This document shows positions 16,861 through 25,009 of a DNA stretch of 64,000 bases, in pieces. How positions within the stretch are numbered: the stretch's first letter is position 1; every line of letters starts with the position of its first letter. The notes below the pieces were generated by a model that did no database searches, was not told where the DNA came from, and saw only the letters and a list, made by a program, of their open reading frames with translations. This DNA comes from Syntrophaceae bacterium (GTDB lineage: Bacteria > Desulfobacterota > Syntrophia > Syntrophales > PHBD01). The position numbers and the translations under genes were made by a program. The stretch spans positions 186,001-250,000 of the forward strand of contig JABLXX010000006.1 in NCBI GenBank assembly GCA_013177825.1. Direction: 5' to 3'.

Positions 16861-19530
16861 TCACTCGTGGGCTTCGTCCCAGTTCAGGCCGGAACCGATG
16901 TCGACCTTCAGGGGAACCTGAAGCGAAATGACCTCCTCCATCTCCCGCTTCACCAGGGTCATGACCTCCTCCTTCTCCGGCGAAGGTACTTCCAGGACCA
17001 GTTCGTCGTGTACCTGGAGGATCATGGCCGACCGGAGTTTCTTCTTCTCCAGCAGACGGTGGATATTCACCATGGCCACCTTGATCAGGTCTGCGGCCGT
17101 TCCCTGGATGGGCATGTTGATGGCCGTACGCTCGGCAAACTGGCGCACCGCGGCATTGGAGCTTTTGATCTCCGGCAGATAGCGGCGGCGGTTCAGGAGG
17201 GTCGTCACGTATCCCTGCCGGCGGGCCTCTTCGAGAATGCCGTCCAGGAATACCCGCACCCCCTGGTAGCGCTGGAAGTAGCCGTCGATATAAGCTTGGG
17301 CCTGCTTCTGGTAAATTCCCAGCTCCTTCGCCAGGCCGAAGGCGCTCATGCCGTAGAGGACGCCGAAGTTGATAACCTTGGCCTGACGGCGCATGTCCGG
17401 CGTCACCATGCCCGGAAAGACGCCAAAGATATCCGAGGCGGTTCGGGTGTGGATGTCTTCCTCGGAGGCGAAGGCCTCGACCAGGGCCGGATCCCCGGAG
17501 AGGTGGGCCAGGACCCGAAGCTCGATCTGGGAGTAATCGGCGGAGACGATCTCCATTCCCTCGGGGGCCGTGAAGGCCTGTCGGATCCGCCGCCCTTCGG
17601 GGGTGCGGATGGGGATGTTCTGCAGGTTCGGGTTGCTGCTGGAAAGGCGTCCCGTGGCTGTGACGGTCTGGTTGAAGGACGTGTGGATCCTCCCCGTTTT
17701 CGGGTTCACGAGGAGGGGCAGCGCATCCACGTAGGTGGACTTGAGCTTCGCCAGGCTCCGGTGAGCCAGGATCATCGCCGGAAGCTCGTGCTGGGCCGCC
17801 AGGTTCGTCAGGACGTCGACGTCGGTGGAATATCCCTCTTTCGTCTTGCGCCCCCGGGGAAGCTTCAGCTTCTCGAAGAGGATCTGCTGAAGCTGCTTCG
17901 GGGAGTTGATGTTGAAGCGCTCTCCCGCCAGGGTGTGGATCCGATCCTCCGAAGTTGACAGGAGCCCGCCCATCTCACGGGAGATCTTATTCAGCAGCTC
18001 CGTGTCGACGAGCACCCCCTTCCGCTCGATCGCGGCCAGGACCTCCACCAGAGGCATCTCCACCTGGTGAAACAGGTCGCCCAGTCCGCCTTCCCGGATC
18101 TTCTCCAGAAGGACCGGGACCAGGCCCGCCGTCCCGTCGGCTCGTTTGCAGGAATAGGACAGGCGTGCCTCCTCGGGAAGATACCGGAAGGGAACGGCCT
18201 TGGCGCCGCTGCCCACCACTTCCCGGGGGGCCGGGACATGACGGCCCAGGTGCTCCGTGACCACATCGGGCAGGTCGGCGGACGGCTGTGCCGGATTCAG
18301 GAGGTAGGAAGCAACCATGGTGTCGCAGCCGAGTCCCGTCATACGGAGTCCCCGATCGGCGAGCAGGATCGCGGCGGCCTTCAGGTCATGGCCGTTCTTG
18401 GCCGCCTTCTCGTCAGCCAGAAGGGGCTGGAGCAGTCGGAGCAGTTCCTCGCTCCCCCCGTCCGGCGACAGGGGCAGGTAACTCACATCCCCGGGAGCGG
18501 GACAAAGCGCGAGCCCAACCAGGTCAGCCTTCATGGGATCCTCGCCGTCCATGAGGATGCCGATGGTGAAGGATTCCTCCCGGGACAGACGGTCCACGAG
18601 GACCTTCAGCTCCGCCTCCGTCCAGACGAGCCGGTACTCCCCCTCCACGGACTGTTCCCGGATTTTCAGCTGCTGGAGAAGCGAAGAGAACTCGAATTCC
18701 CGGAACAGCTCCTTGAGAACCTCGGTGTTCGGACCGCTCCAGCGGGCCTCATCCAGGTCGAAGGGCACGTCGGAGTCCGTGCGGATGACTGCCAGATCCC
18801 GGCTCAGGCGCGCCTGGTCGGCGAATTCCGTCAGGGCGGCCTTTGCCCGGCCGTTGTGTACCTTGCCCAGGTTTCCAAGGACCGCTTCGACGGACCCGAA
18901 CTCCTCGATGAGGCGCTGGGCGCCTTTCTGGCCGATTCCAGGCACGCCCGGGATATTGTCCGAGGCGTCTCCCATCAGGCCCAGAATCTCCGGCACCTGC
19001 TCCGGCTCCACGCCGAAGCGCTCCCGGACGGCCTTCCGGTCGTAGGTCTTGTCGTTCATCGTGTCCACGAGGATCACGTCGTCCGTTACAAGCTGCATCA
19101 GGTCCTTGTCTCCCGAGACCAGGACGACCTTAAGGCCCAGCGACGCATAGCGCCTGGCCAGGGTGCCGAGGATATCGTCCGCCTCGATCCCTTGCTGCTC
19201 CAGAACCGGGATGGAAAATCCCCGCACGATCTCCTTGACATAGGGAATCTGGGGCAGAAGCGCCTCCGGGACGGCGCGGCGGGTGGCCTTGTAGCCGTCG
19301 AAGGCCTCATGGCGGAAGGTAGGTCCTTTGACGTCAAAGGCCACGGCGATGTACTGTACCTCATTCTCCCGGATGAGCTTCAGGAGCATGTTGGTGAAGC
19401 CGTACAGCGCGTTGGTGGGGAACCCCTTGGAGTTGGAGAGGTCGCGGATGGCGTAGAAGGCCCGGAAGAGGTAGTTGCTTCCGTCCACCAGGTAGAGGGT
19501 CGGTTTCGTTTCGCTGCCCGAGCTCGTCAT
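16861..19530 (-). CDS. polA: DNA polymerase I, with degenerate proofreading domain
   Basis: 889 residues. The start is the ATG at 19530 (MTSSGSETKPTLYLVDGSNY); the open frame upstream is not protein-like. The 5'-3' exonuclease domain occupies about residues 1-290 (DASDNIPGVPGIGQKGAQ is its helix-hairpin-helix). The central proofreading-type domain (about 310-480) lacks the expected DxE pair, with ILMDGEDP at that place, so 3'-5' exonuclease activity is probably lost. The polymerase domain (about 510-889) has motif A SADYSQIELRVLAHL and motif C QVHDELVLEVP. It acts in Okazaki fragment processing and repair synthesis. Confidence 0.95.
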   Translation of the reverse strand: MTSSGSETKPTLYLVDGSNYLFRAFYAIRDLSNSKGFPTNALYGFTNMLLKLIRENEVQYIAVAFDVKGPTFRHEAFDGYKATRRAVPEALLPQIPYVKEIVRGFSIPVLEQQGIEADDILGTLARRYASLGLKVVLVSGDKDLMQLVTDDVILVDTMNDKTYDRKAVRERFGVEPEQVPEILGLMGDASDNIPGVPGIGQKGAQRLIEEFGSVEAVLGNLGKVHNGRAKAALTEFADQARLSRDLAVIRTDSDVPFDLDEARWSGPNTEVLKELFREFEFSSLLQQLKIREQSVEGEYRLVWTEAELKVLVDRLSREESFTIGILMDGEDPMKADLVGLALCPAPGDVSYLPLSPDGGSEELLRLLQPLLADEKAAKNGHDLKAAAILLADRGLRMTGLGCDTMVASYLLNPAQPSADLPDVVTEHLGRHVPAPREVVGSGAKAVPFRYLPEEARLSYSCKRADGTAGLVPVLLEKIREGGLGDLFHQVEMPLVEVLAAIERKGVLVDTELLNKISREMGGLLSTSEDRIHTLAGERFNINSPKQLQQILFEKLKLPRGRKTKEGYSTDVDVLTNLAAQHELPAMILAHRSLAKLKSTYVDALPLLVNPKTGRIHTSFNQTVTATGRLSSSNPNLQNIPIRTPEGRRIRQAFTAPEGMEIVSADYSQIELRVLAHLSGDPALVEAFASEEDIHTRTASDIFGVFPGMVTPDMRRQAKVINFGVLYGMSAFGLAKELGIYQKQAQAYIDGYFQRYQGVRVFLDGILEEARRQGYVTTLLNRRRYLPEIKSSNAAVRQFAERTAINMPIQGTAADLIKVAMVNIHRLLEKKKLRSAMILQVHDELVLEVPSPEKEEVMTLVKREMEEVISLQVPLKVDIGSGLNWDEAHE

Positions 19531-19573
19531 GGCCGGCCCCGGAAGGAGGATTCGTGGATCGCCGCTGTCGGCC

Positions 19574-19864
19574 TCAATTGGCCGATCCTCCGAACGGCGC
19601 GATGGTGAAGTCTTCAACGACCGCTCCGGGCGGCTGGCCTTCCTGGAGCCGGCCGACGACCTCCAGCACCGACTCCCGGTTCCAGTCCGTCTTGCCGCGG
19701 ACGGCACAGGCCAGCAGGACCGCCAGGAAAAGCTCCGGACGCACGCCGAAAGTCCGGCAGATCTCCTCGCAGGCATTTCGAAAGCGCCCCTGATCGAAAG
19801 ACCGCTCCTGCATCATGACATATCCTCCATAACGGTCCATGAACATCTTCACTGCCGAGGACAT
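19574..19864 (-). CDS. Hypothetical protein upstream of polA
   Basis: 96 residues from the ATG at 19864 (MSSAVKMFMDRYGGYVMMQE), preceded by AAGGATGCG. A TTG start at 19921 would add 19 residues but runs close to the parS-like site and is less likely. The middle has CEEICRTFGVRPELFLAVL, a helical region; no motif is recognised. It is followed by polA after 43 bp and may be co-transcribed with it. Function unknown. Confidence 0.5.
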   Translation of the reverse strand: MSSAVKMFMDRYGGYVMMQERSFDQGRFRNACEEICRTFGVRPELFLAVLLACAVRGKTDWNRESVLEVVGRLQEGQPPGAVVEDFTIAPFGGSAN

Positions 19865-19927
19865 CGCATCCTTACGGGGAGCCCCCGAGGGGGAGACGCG
19901 CCGGAGAGATTCACGTTCCAAACCGTT

Positions 19928-19943
19928 CGTTTCACGTGAAACA
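19928..19943. promoter_or_regulatory. parS-like ParB binding site
   Basis: The sequence CGTTTCACGTGAAACA differs from the bacterial parS consensus TGTTTCACGTGAAACA at one outer position. The inner 14 bp (19929-19942) are a perfect palindrome. It lies in the short gap between the hypothetical gene and the cupin gene. A second, perfect copy occurs at 31877-31892. Confidence 0.8.
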
Positions 19944-19950
19944 GGCGGGA

Positions 19951-20310
19951 TCAGCCATCGTTTCCCCGCCCGTAATCGTCTGCCAGGCGCTCGATGTCGT
20001 CCTCGCCGAAATAGTCTCCTGTCTGAACCTCGATGTAAACCAAATCGCCGCTGCCGCTGTTGAAGATCCGGTGGAGGGCTCCCTGGGGGATATCCATGGC
20101 ATCTCCTGCCTTCACGGAAATTTCGCGGACATCCAGGGTCACCGTCCCCTCTCCCCGGATGACGAACCAGTGCTCGGCCCGCCGGCGATGGCGCTGAAGG
20201 CTCAACCGGCCGCCCGGACGGACCAGGATCCGCTTCACCTTGGCCTCGCCTCCGTCGTAAAGGACTTCGTAGAAACCCCAGGGACGGTTGCTGTCGGCAT
20301 CGATTTTCAC
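19951..20310 (-). CDS. Cupin, mannose-6-phosphate isomerase type II-like
   Basis: 119 residues starting MKIDADSNRPWGFYEVLYDG. The text PWGFYEVL followed by KRILVRPGGRLSLQRHRRRA, EHWFVIRGEGTVTL and IPQGALHRIFN matches the cupin domain at the C-terminus of ManC-type mannose-6-phosphate isomerases. It carries the metal-binding histidines but stands alone without a guanylyltransferase domain. It probably isomerises or binds a sugar phosphate; the reaction is not proven. Single compact gene, minus strand, between the parS-like site and a Nudix gene. Confidence 0.75.
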   Translation of the reverse strand: MKIDADSNRPWGFYEVLYDGGEAKVKRILVRPGGRLSLQRHRRRAEHWFVIRGEGTVTLDVREISVKAGDAMDIPQGALHRIFNSGSGDLVYIEVQTGDYFGEDDIERLADDYGRGNDG

Positions 20311-20471
20311 GACCGGTTATCCTCCTGCATCCACGGTTTCGAGCGTATCTGAAAAATGCGTCCCTTTCAAGGCGAAGAAAGCCGTATAGGAGAAGGCCAT
20401 GGGCAAGGGGAAACCGCGCCGGTTGGAGCGGCCCGGAAAGAAAGCCCCCGTTCCCACTCCGGCTGAGGCTT

Positions 20472-21026
20472 TCAGGCTCCGCTGTGCCGGTACTCCATGA
20501 AATATCGGTAAAACGCGGCGATCACGAGGGAATGCCGAATCTCCCCTTCCCGGATCAGCCGGGGAATCTCCGCCAGCGGCAGGAGAACGACCTCGATATC
20601 CTCCTTGTCGTCCTGCTCCTGTGCGCCGACCGGAACTACTCCCTCCGCCAGGAACGTGTAGCAGCGGTTGTTCTGGATGGCCGGGTTGGGAATGACATAG
20701 CCGAGAGAGGTCATCCGCTCCTCCCTCCAGCCCGTCTCCTCCCGAAGCTCCCTCCGGGCCGCCCCTTCCGGCGTGTCGCCCTCTTCCATGACTCCACCCG
20801 GGATTTCCAGGGTGACTTCCCGGGTGCCGTGACGGTACTGGCGGACCAGGACCACCTCTTCCTCCGGTGTAAGCGGAATGACGTTTACCCAGGTCGGGGA
20901 CTCGAGAACGAAGAAATCGTGATCCTTGCCCGTCCGGGGTGAGCGGGCCCGGTCGGTCCGCAGGCGGAAGACCCGGAAGGAACGGTCATAGCGGGTGGAA
21001 AGGACATCCCATGCTTTCGGCATCAT
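20472..21026 (-). CDS. Nudix hydrolase, ADP-ribose pyrophosphatase-like
   Basis: 184 residues. A perfect Nudix box spans GGVMEEGDTPEGAARRELRE followed by ETGW (about residues 78-101). The N-terminal strand region (FFVLESPTWVNVIPLTPEEE) and VRQYRHGTREVTLEIPGG are typical of the ADP-ribose pyrophosphatase group, which cleaves ADP-ribose to AMP and ribose 5-phosphate. The gene is divergent from hsp20. The 160 bp between it and the cupin gene contain nothing recognisable. Confidence 0.82.
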   Translation of the reverse strand: MMPKAWDVLSTRYDRSFRVFRLRTDRARSPRTGKDHDFFVLESPTWVNVIPLTPEEEVVLVRQYRHGTREVTLEIPGGVMEEGDTPEGAARRELREETGWREERMTSLGYVIPNPAIQNNRCYTFLAEGVVPVGAQEQDDKEDIEVVLLPLAEIPRLIREGEIRHSLVIAAFYRYFMEYRHSGA

Positions 21027-21064
21027 GGGGCCTTCCTACTCCAGGAGGACGGGAAAAACAACGG

Positions 21065-21092
21065 TTGATTTTCTGCCGGAGGCCATTGTATT
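21065..21092 (+). promoter_or_regulatory. Candidate promoter for hsp20
   Basis: TTGATT (21065-21070) and TGTATT (21087-21092) are spaced by 16 bp, 51 bp upstream of the hsp20 ATG. This looks like a housekeeping-type promoter with a 4/6 match at -10. No sigma-32-type motif was recognised. Confidence 0.4.
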
Positions 21093-21142
21093 CATTTCTC
21101 CGTTACGGACATTCCACAGATCTGCCTCCGGGAGGACGGCCC

Positions 21143-21586
21143 ATGCCATACATCAGAATTCGCTTCGGAAAGGAATCCCACCGGGTGATCCCGGGCCACA
21201 TGCCCAAGGACGCCCTTCATTTTTTCCAGTCCGACCGGGAGGAAGGGCTTCGTGTCTGGCAGCCTCATATGGACATGTACGAAACCGTCGATGAAATCGT
21301 GCTTTTGGTCGAAATCGCCGGCGTTCGCCGGGAAGACCTGCACTTGGAGGTCTCTTCGGATACCGTGACCGTCTCGGGACAGCGCTCCGAAACACCCATG
21401 GAAGGCAGTGCGCGCTTCCGGCTGGCTGAAATCCCCTTCGGCCCCTTCGAGCGCAGCATTTCCCTTCCGGCCCCCGTCGATGCGGACCATGTCCGTGCCT
21501 CGTTTGTCAATGGCCTCCTGATCATCCGGATGGTCAAAAAGCCACTGGATCGGGTCCATCGCGTGCACATCCAGAATCACACTTGA
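21143..21586 (+). CDS. Small heat shock protein, Hsp20/alpha-crystallin family
   Basis: 147 residues from the ATG at 21143, preceded by GGGAGGAC; the frame is open further upstream but without protein-like sequence. The alpha-crystallin domain spans about 50-147, with DMYETVDEIVLLVEIAGVRR and a hydrophobic end motif NGLLIIRMVKKP. It holds unfolded proteins in a refoldable state. It lies 74 bp upstream of lon, so a shared proteostasis operon is likely. Confidence 0.9.
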   Translation: MPYIRIRFGKESHRVIPGHMPKDALHFFQSDREEGLRVWQPHMDMYETVDEIVLLVEIAGVRREDLHLEVSSDTVTVSGQRSETPMEGSARFRLAEIPFGPFERSISLPAPVDADHVRASFVNGLLIIRMVKKPLDRVHRVHIQNHT

Positions 21587-21660
21587 AATCCATCCCTTGA
21601 TCTCTGCCCGTTCATGCTTACTCTATAGCGGTGTGTGGAACGACCCGAATGGAGGCAATC

Positions 21661-24021
21661 ATGGAGGAATTGAAAGTTCCCGACGAAGTGAAGATTGAGG
21701 CCGGTACGGTTCAAGTCCCCGGCATGATTCCGATCATGCCGCTCTTCAATGTGGCCGTTTATCCCCGGATGATGTTCCCGATGGAGGTCTCCGGTGAGCA
21801 GGCGATCCAGCTCGTCGACGAGGCCATGTCGTCGGACCGGGTGATGGGATTGCTCGTGGCGAAGACTCCACCCCAGGAGACGAAGCTCGACCGGAGCCAT
21901 TTCTTCGACATCGGAACCAGCGCGGTTATCCTCAAGATGGCCAAGATCGGCGACAGCAAGGCCCAGCTGCTCGTTCAGGGCATCAGCCGGTTCCGGGTCA
22001 TCGAGTTCGTCGAGGGCAAGCCCTACATCCGCGCCAGGGTGGAAACCCTGGAGGACAGCGGCGGAATGGACATCGAGGTGGAGGCCCTGATGGCCAACCT
22101 CGTCAGCCTATTCGACCGCATTGTCAAGCTGTCTCCCTTCCTGCCTCAGGAATTCGGGGCCATGGCGAAGAACATCAGCGAGCCTGGTATCCTGGCGGAC
22201 ATCATCGCCTCCGTCATCAACGTCACCATGGAAGAGAAGCAGAAAATCCTGGAGGCCCTCGAGGTCAAGGAGCGTCTCCGTGAAGTGACCCGTCTGGTGA
22301 ACCACCAGGTGGAGATCCTGGAACTGGGCAGCAAGATCCAGTCGCAGGTAAAAAACGATATCGACAAGAGCCAGCGGGAGTACTTCCTGCGCCAGCAGCT
22401 GGCGGCCATTCGCAAGGAGCTGGGAGAGGACGAGGAATCCAAGGTCGAGATCGAGGAGTACCGCGCGAAGATCGAGTCCAAAGACCTGCCGGAAGAGGCA
22501 AAGAAGGAGGCCCTCCGGGAACTGGAGCGGCTGTCCCGGATGCATCCGTCCTCGGCGGAGTTCACCGTCGCCTCGACGTACCTCGACTGGATCACGTCCC
22601 TTCCCTGGCACGAGAGCACGGAAGACAAACTGGACATCCGGAAGGCCCGGAAGGTCCTCGATGACGACCACTACGGTCTGGAAAAGCCGAAAAAACGCAT
22701 CCTGGAGTACCTGGCGGTCCGGAGGCTCAAGCCGGACTCCAAGGGGCCCATCCTCTGCTTCGCAGGCCCTCCGGGCACCGGAAAGACATCCCTGGGCACG
22801 TCCATCGCCCGTGCGCTGGGACGGAAGTTCTACCGCCTGTCCCTGGGCGGCGTGCGGGACGAGGCGGAGATCCGGGGGCATCGCCGGACTTACGTCGGCG
22901 CTCTGCCGGGACGCATCATCCAGGGAATCCGGCGGGCCGAGTCGAACAATCCCGTTTTCATGCTCGACGAGATCGACAAGCTCGGCAGCGATTTCCGGGG
23001 GGATCCTTCCTCGGCGCTCCTGGAGGTCCTGGACCCGGCACAGAACAACTCGTTCGCAGACCATTACCTGGACGTGCCCTTCGACCTGTCGAAGGTGATG
23101 TTCATCACCACGGCCAACATCCTCGAAACGATCCCGCCGGCCCTGCGGGACCGCCTGGAGATCATCGAACTGCCGGGCTATACGGAGGAGGAAAAGGTCC
23201 ACATCGCCCTGCGCTACCTGATTCCCAGGCAGATCAGGGAAAACGGCCTCACGGCCGAGCAGATCCGCTTTTCCCGAGGGGCTATCCGGCGTATCATCTG
23301 CGGATACACCCGGGAGGCGGGCGTCCGGAACCTGGAGCGGGAAATCGCCAACATCTGCCGCGGCGTGGCCAGCCGCATCGCCGAGGGAGAAATCCAGAAG
23401 GCCTCCATCCGCACCGGGGACCTCCACAAGTATCTGGGCCCCGTCCGGATCTTTTCGGAGATGCATGCCCGCGTCTCCAAGCCCGGGGTCGCCATGGGCC
23501 TGGCCTGGACCCCCGCCGGCGGCGACCTCCTGTTCATCGAGGCCACCTCCATGAAGGGGAAAAAAGGCCTCACCCTGACGGGCCAGCTGGGAGACGTCAT
23601 GAAGGAATCGGCCTCGGCAGCCCTGAGCTTCATCCGGTCCAACGCCGCCGAACTGGGAATCCCGGAGGATTTCTTCGAGGACCGGGATCTCCATATCCAC
23701 GTGCCTTCCGGAGCCATCCCCAAGGACGGGCCGTCGGCGGGCGTGACGATGCTCACGGCTCTTACGTCGCTGCTGACGAACAAGGCTGTGAAAAAAGACC
23801 TGGCCATGACTGGCGAGATCACGCTTCGAGGTCTTGTCCTCCCTGTAGGCGGCATCAAGGAGAAGGTCCTGGCGGCGCATCGGGCGGGCGTCAGGACGAT
23901 TCTGCTCCCGCGCTGGAACCGAAAGGATCTCGAAGACGTCCCGGCGAAAGTCCGGAAGGAAATCGACTTCCACTTCGTCGACGACATGATGGACGTGCTC
24001 CGGCTTGCCCTGGAGAAATAA
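21661..24021 (+). CDS. lon: ATP-dependent protease Lon
   Basis: 786 residues. The ATG at 21661 is chosen because GGAGG stands five bases before it. The N domain covers about residues 15-210, then a coiled-coil linker, and an AAA+ module with Walker [10 protein letters not shown] near residue 370 and Walker [13 protein letters not shown]. The protease domain carries catalytic Ser692 ([11 protein letters not shown]) and Lys735 ([11 protein letters not shown]). Degrades misfolded and regulatory proteins in the cytoplasm. Length and architecture are those of standard LonA. Confidence 0.97.
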   Translation: MEELKVPDEVKIEAGTVQVPGMIPIMPLFNVAVYPRMMFPMEVSGEQAIQLVDEAMSSDRVMGLLVAKTPPQETKLDRSHFFDIGTSAVILKMAKIGDSKAQLLVQGISRFRVIEFVEGKPYIRARVETLEDSGGMDIEVEALMANLVSLFDRIVKLSPFLPQEFGAMAKNISEPGILADIIASVINVTMEEKQKILEALEVKERLREVTRLVNHQVEILELGSKIQSQVKNDIDKSQREYFLRQQLAAIRKELGEDEESKVEIEEYRAKIESKDLPEEAKKEALRELERLSRMHPSSAEFTVASTYLDWITSLPWHESTEDKLDIRKARKVLDDDHYGLEKPKKRILEYLAVRRLKPDSKGPILCFAGPPGTGKTSLGTSIARALGRKFYRLSLGGVRDEAEIRGHRRTYVGALPGRIIQGIRRAESNNPVFMLDEIDKLGSDFRGDPSSALLEVLDPAQNNSFADHYLDVPFDLSKVMFITTANILETIPPALRDRLEIIELPGYTEEEKVHIALRYLIPRQIRENGLTAEQIRFSRGAIRRIICGYTREAGVRNLEREIANICRGVASRIAEGEIQKASIRTGDLHKYLGPVRIFSEMHARVSKPGVAMGLAWTPAGGDLLFIEATSMKGKKGLTLTGQLGDVMKESASAALSFIRSNAAELGIPEDFFEDRDLHIHVPSGAIPKDGPSAGVTMLTALTSLLTNKAVKKDLAMTGEITLRGLVLPVGGIKEKVLAAHRAGVRTILLPRWNRKDLEDVPAKVRKEIDFHFVDDMMDVLRLALEK

Positions 24022-24072
24022 CGGCGTGGGGCCCTCGAAGGAAGACCCTGCTTCATGAAGAGAGGACCGGCC

Positions 24073-24888
24073 ATGCCTGTTGTCCCGAAGGAAGCATCCA
24101 CTGTCATTCTGCTCCGCCGTCCCCCCGGGGGCGGCGGCTTCGAAGTGCTCATGGTCCGCCGGGACCGGAGGAGCAGGTTCGTCCCCGACGCCTATGTCTT
24201 CCCGGGAGGTGTCCTGGACGAGGAGGACGGCTCGGAGCGCCTGAAACGGCTCTGCACGGGCTTGACGCCCTCCCGGGCCCTGGGGATCCTGGAGGCAAGC
24301 CCTTCACCGGAAATCGCCCTTGGATCGTGGGTCGCGGCCGTCCGGGAGACCTTCGAGGAAGTGGGCATACTCCTGGCCTACCGCCCCGACGGCAGCATCC
24401 TCTCTCCTTCCCCCGACGGGGAAACGGAGAGGCTGCGATCCCTCCGGAGGCGCCTGATCGAAGGCGAAACCTCCTTTGCGGACATCCTCGAACAGGAGGA
24501 GTTGACGCTGGCCTGCGACCGGCTCCATTATTACTCCCACTGGATCACACCGGAGTTCCTTCCCCTGCGCTACGACGTCCGCTTTTTCCTGGCGGAGGCA
24601 CCGGGACACCAGGAGGCGCTCCACGACGGGATCGAGCTGACGGAGCATGTCTGGCGCACCCCCGGGGACGTTCTCGAAGATTCCCGGCGGGGACGGTTCA
24701 ACATGGTCCTTCCGACTCTCCTGACCATCGAGGAACTGTGCCGCTACCGGACCCTGGAGGAAGCCATCGGTTCCACCCGGGGCAGGGTCGTTGAAGGCAT
24801 CCTTACGCGAATGCGGGAGGAAGATGGAGCCATTGTCGAGTACACTCCCGACGGACGGGCCTTCCGGAATCTTCCTCCGTCCGTCTGA
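24073..24888 (+). CDS. Nudix hydrolase of the NUDT7/NUDT19-like type
   Basis: 271 residues from the ATG at 24073, which has GAGAGGA six bases upstream; an in-frame ATG at 24055 is possible. YVFPGGVLDEED and SWVAAVRETFEEVGILLAYR are the two parts of a Nudix box separated by an insertion of roughly 40 residues, the layout seen in NUDT7/NUDT19-type CoA or acyl-CoA diphosphatases. The next gene encodes an acyl-CoA synthetase, so CoA-ester housekeeping is plausible. Substrate not proven. Confidence 0.72.
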   Translation: MPVVPKEASTVILLRRPPGGGGFEVLMVRRDRRSRFVPDAYVFPGGVLDEEDGSERLKRLCTGLTPSRALGILEASPSPEIALGSWVAAVRETFEEVGILLAYRPDGSILSPSPDGETERLRSLRRRLIEGETSFADILEQEELTLACDRLHYYSHWITPEFLPLRYDVRFFLAEAPGHQEALHDGIELTEHVWRTPGDVLEDSRRGRFNMVLPTLLTIEELCRYRTLEEAIGSTRGRVVEGILTRMREEDGAIVEYTPDGRAFRNLPPSV

Positions 24889-25009
24889 ACGCGTTCATTC
24901 CACACCATTCCTGCTTTTGCTGTCTACAATTGCAGAACCGGTTCGCCTGTGGTATGGGTCGAGCCGCGTTCTTTCCGTGAACGACGTTTCTTGCCCGTAG
25001 AGGTGTTTC

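Noticed and set aside
22108-23973. A minus-strand open frame of about 621 codons opposite lon
   Set aside because: Antisense to a fully recognisable Lon protease and rich in Asp/Gly/Arg without family motifs.
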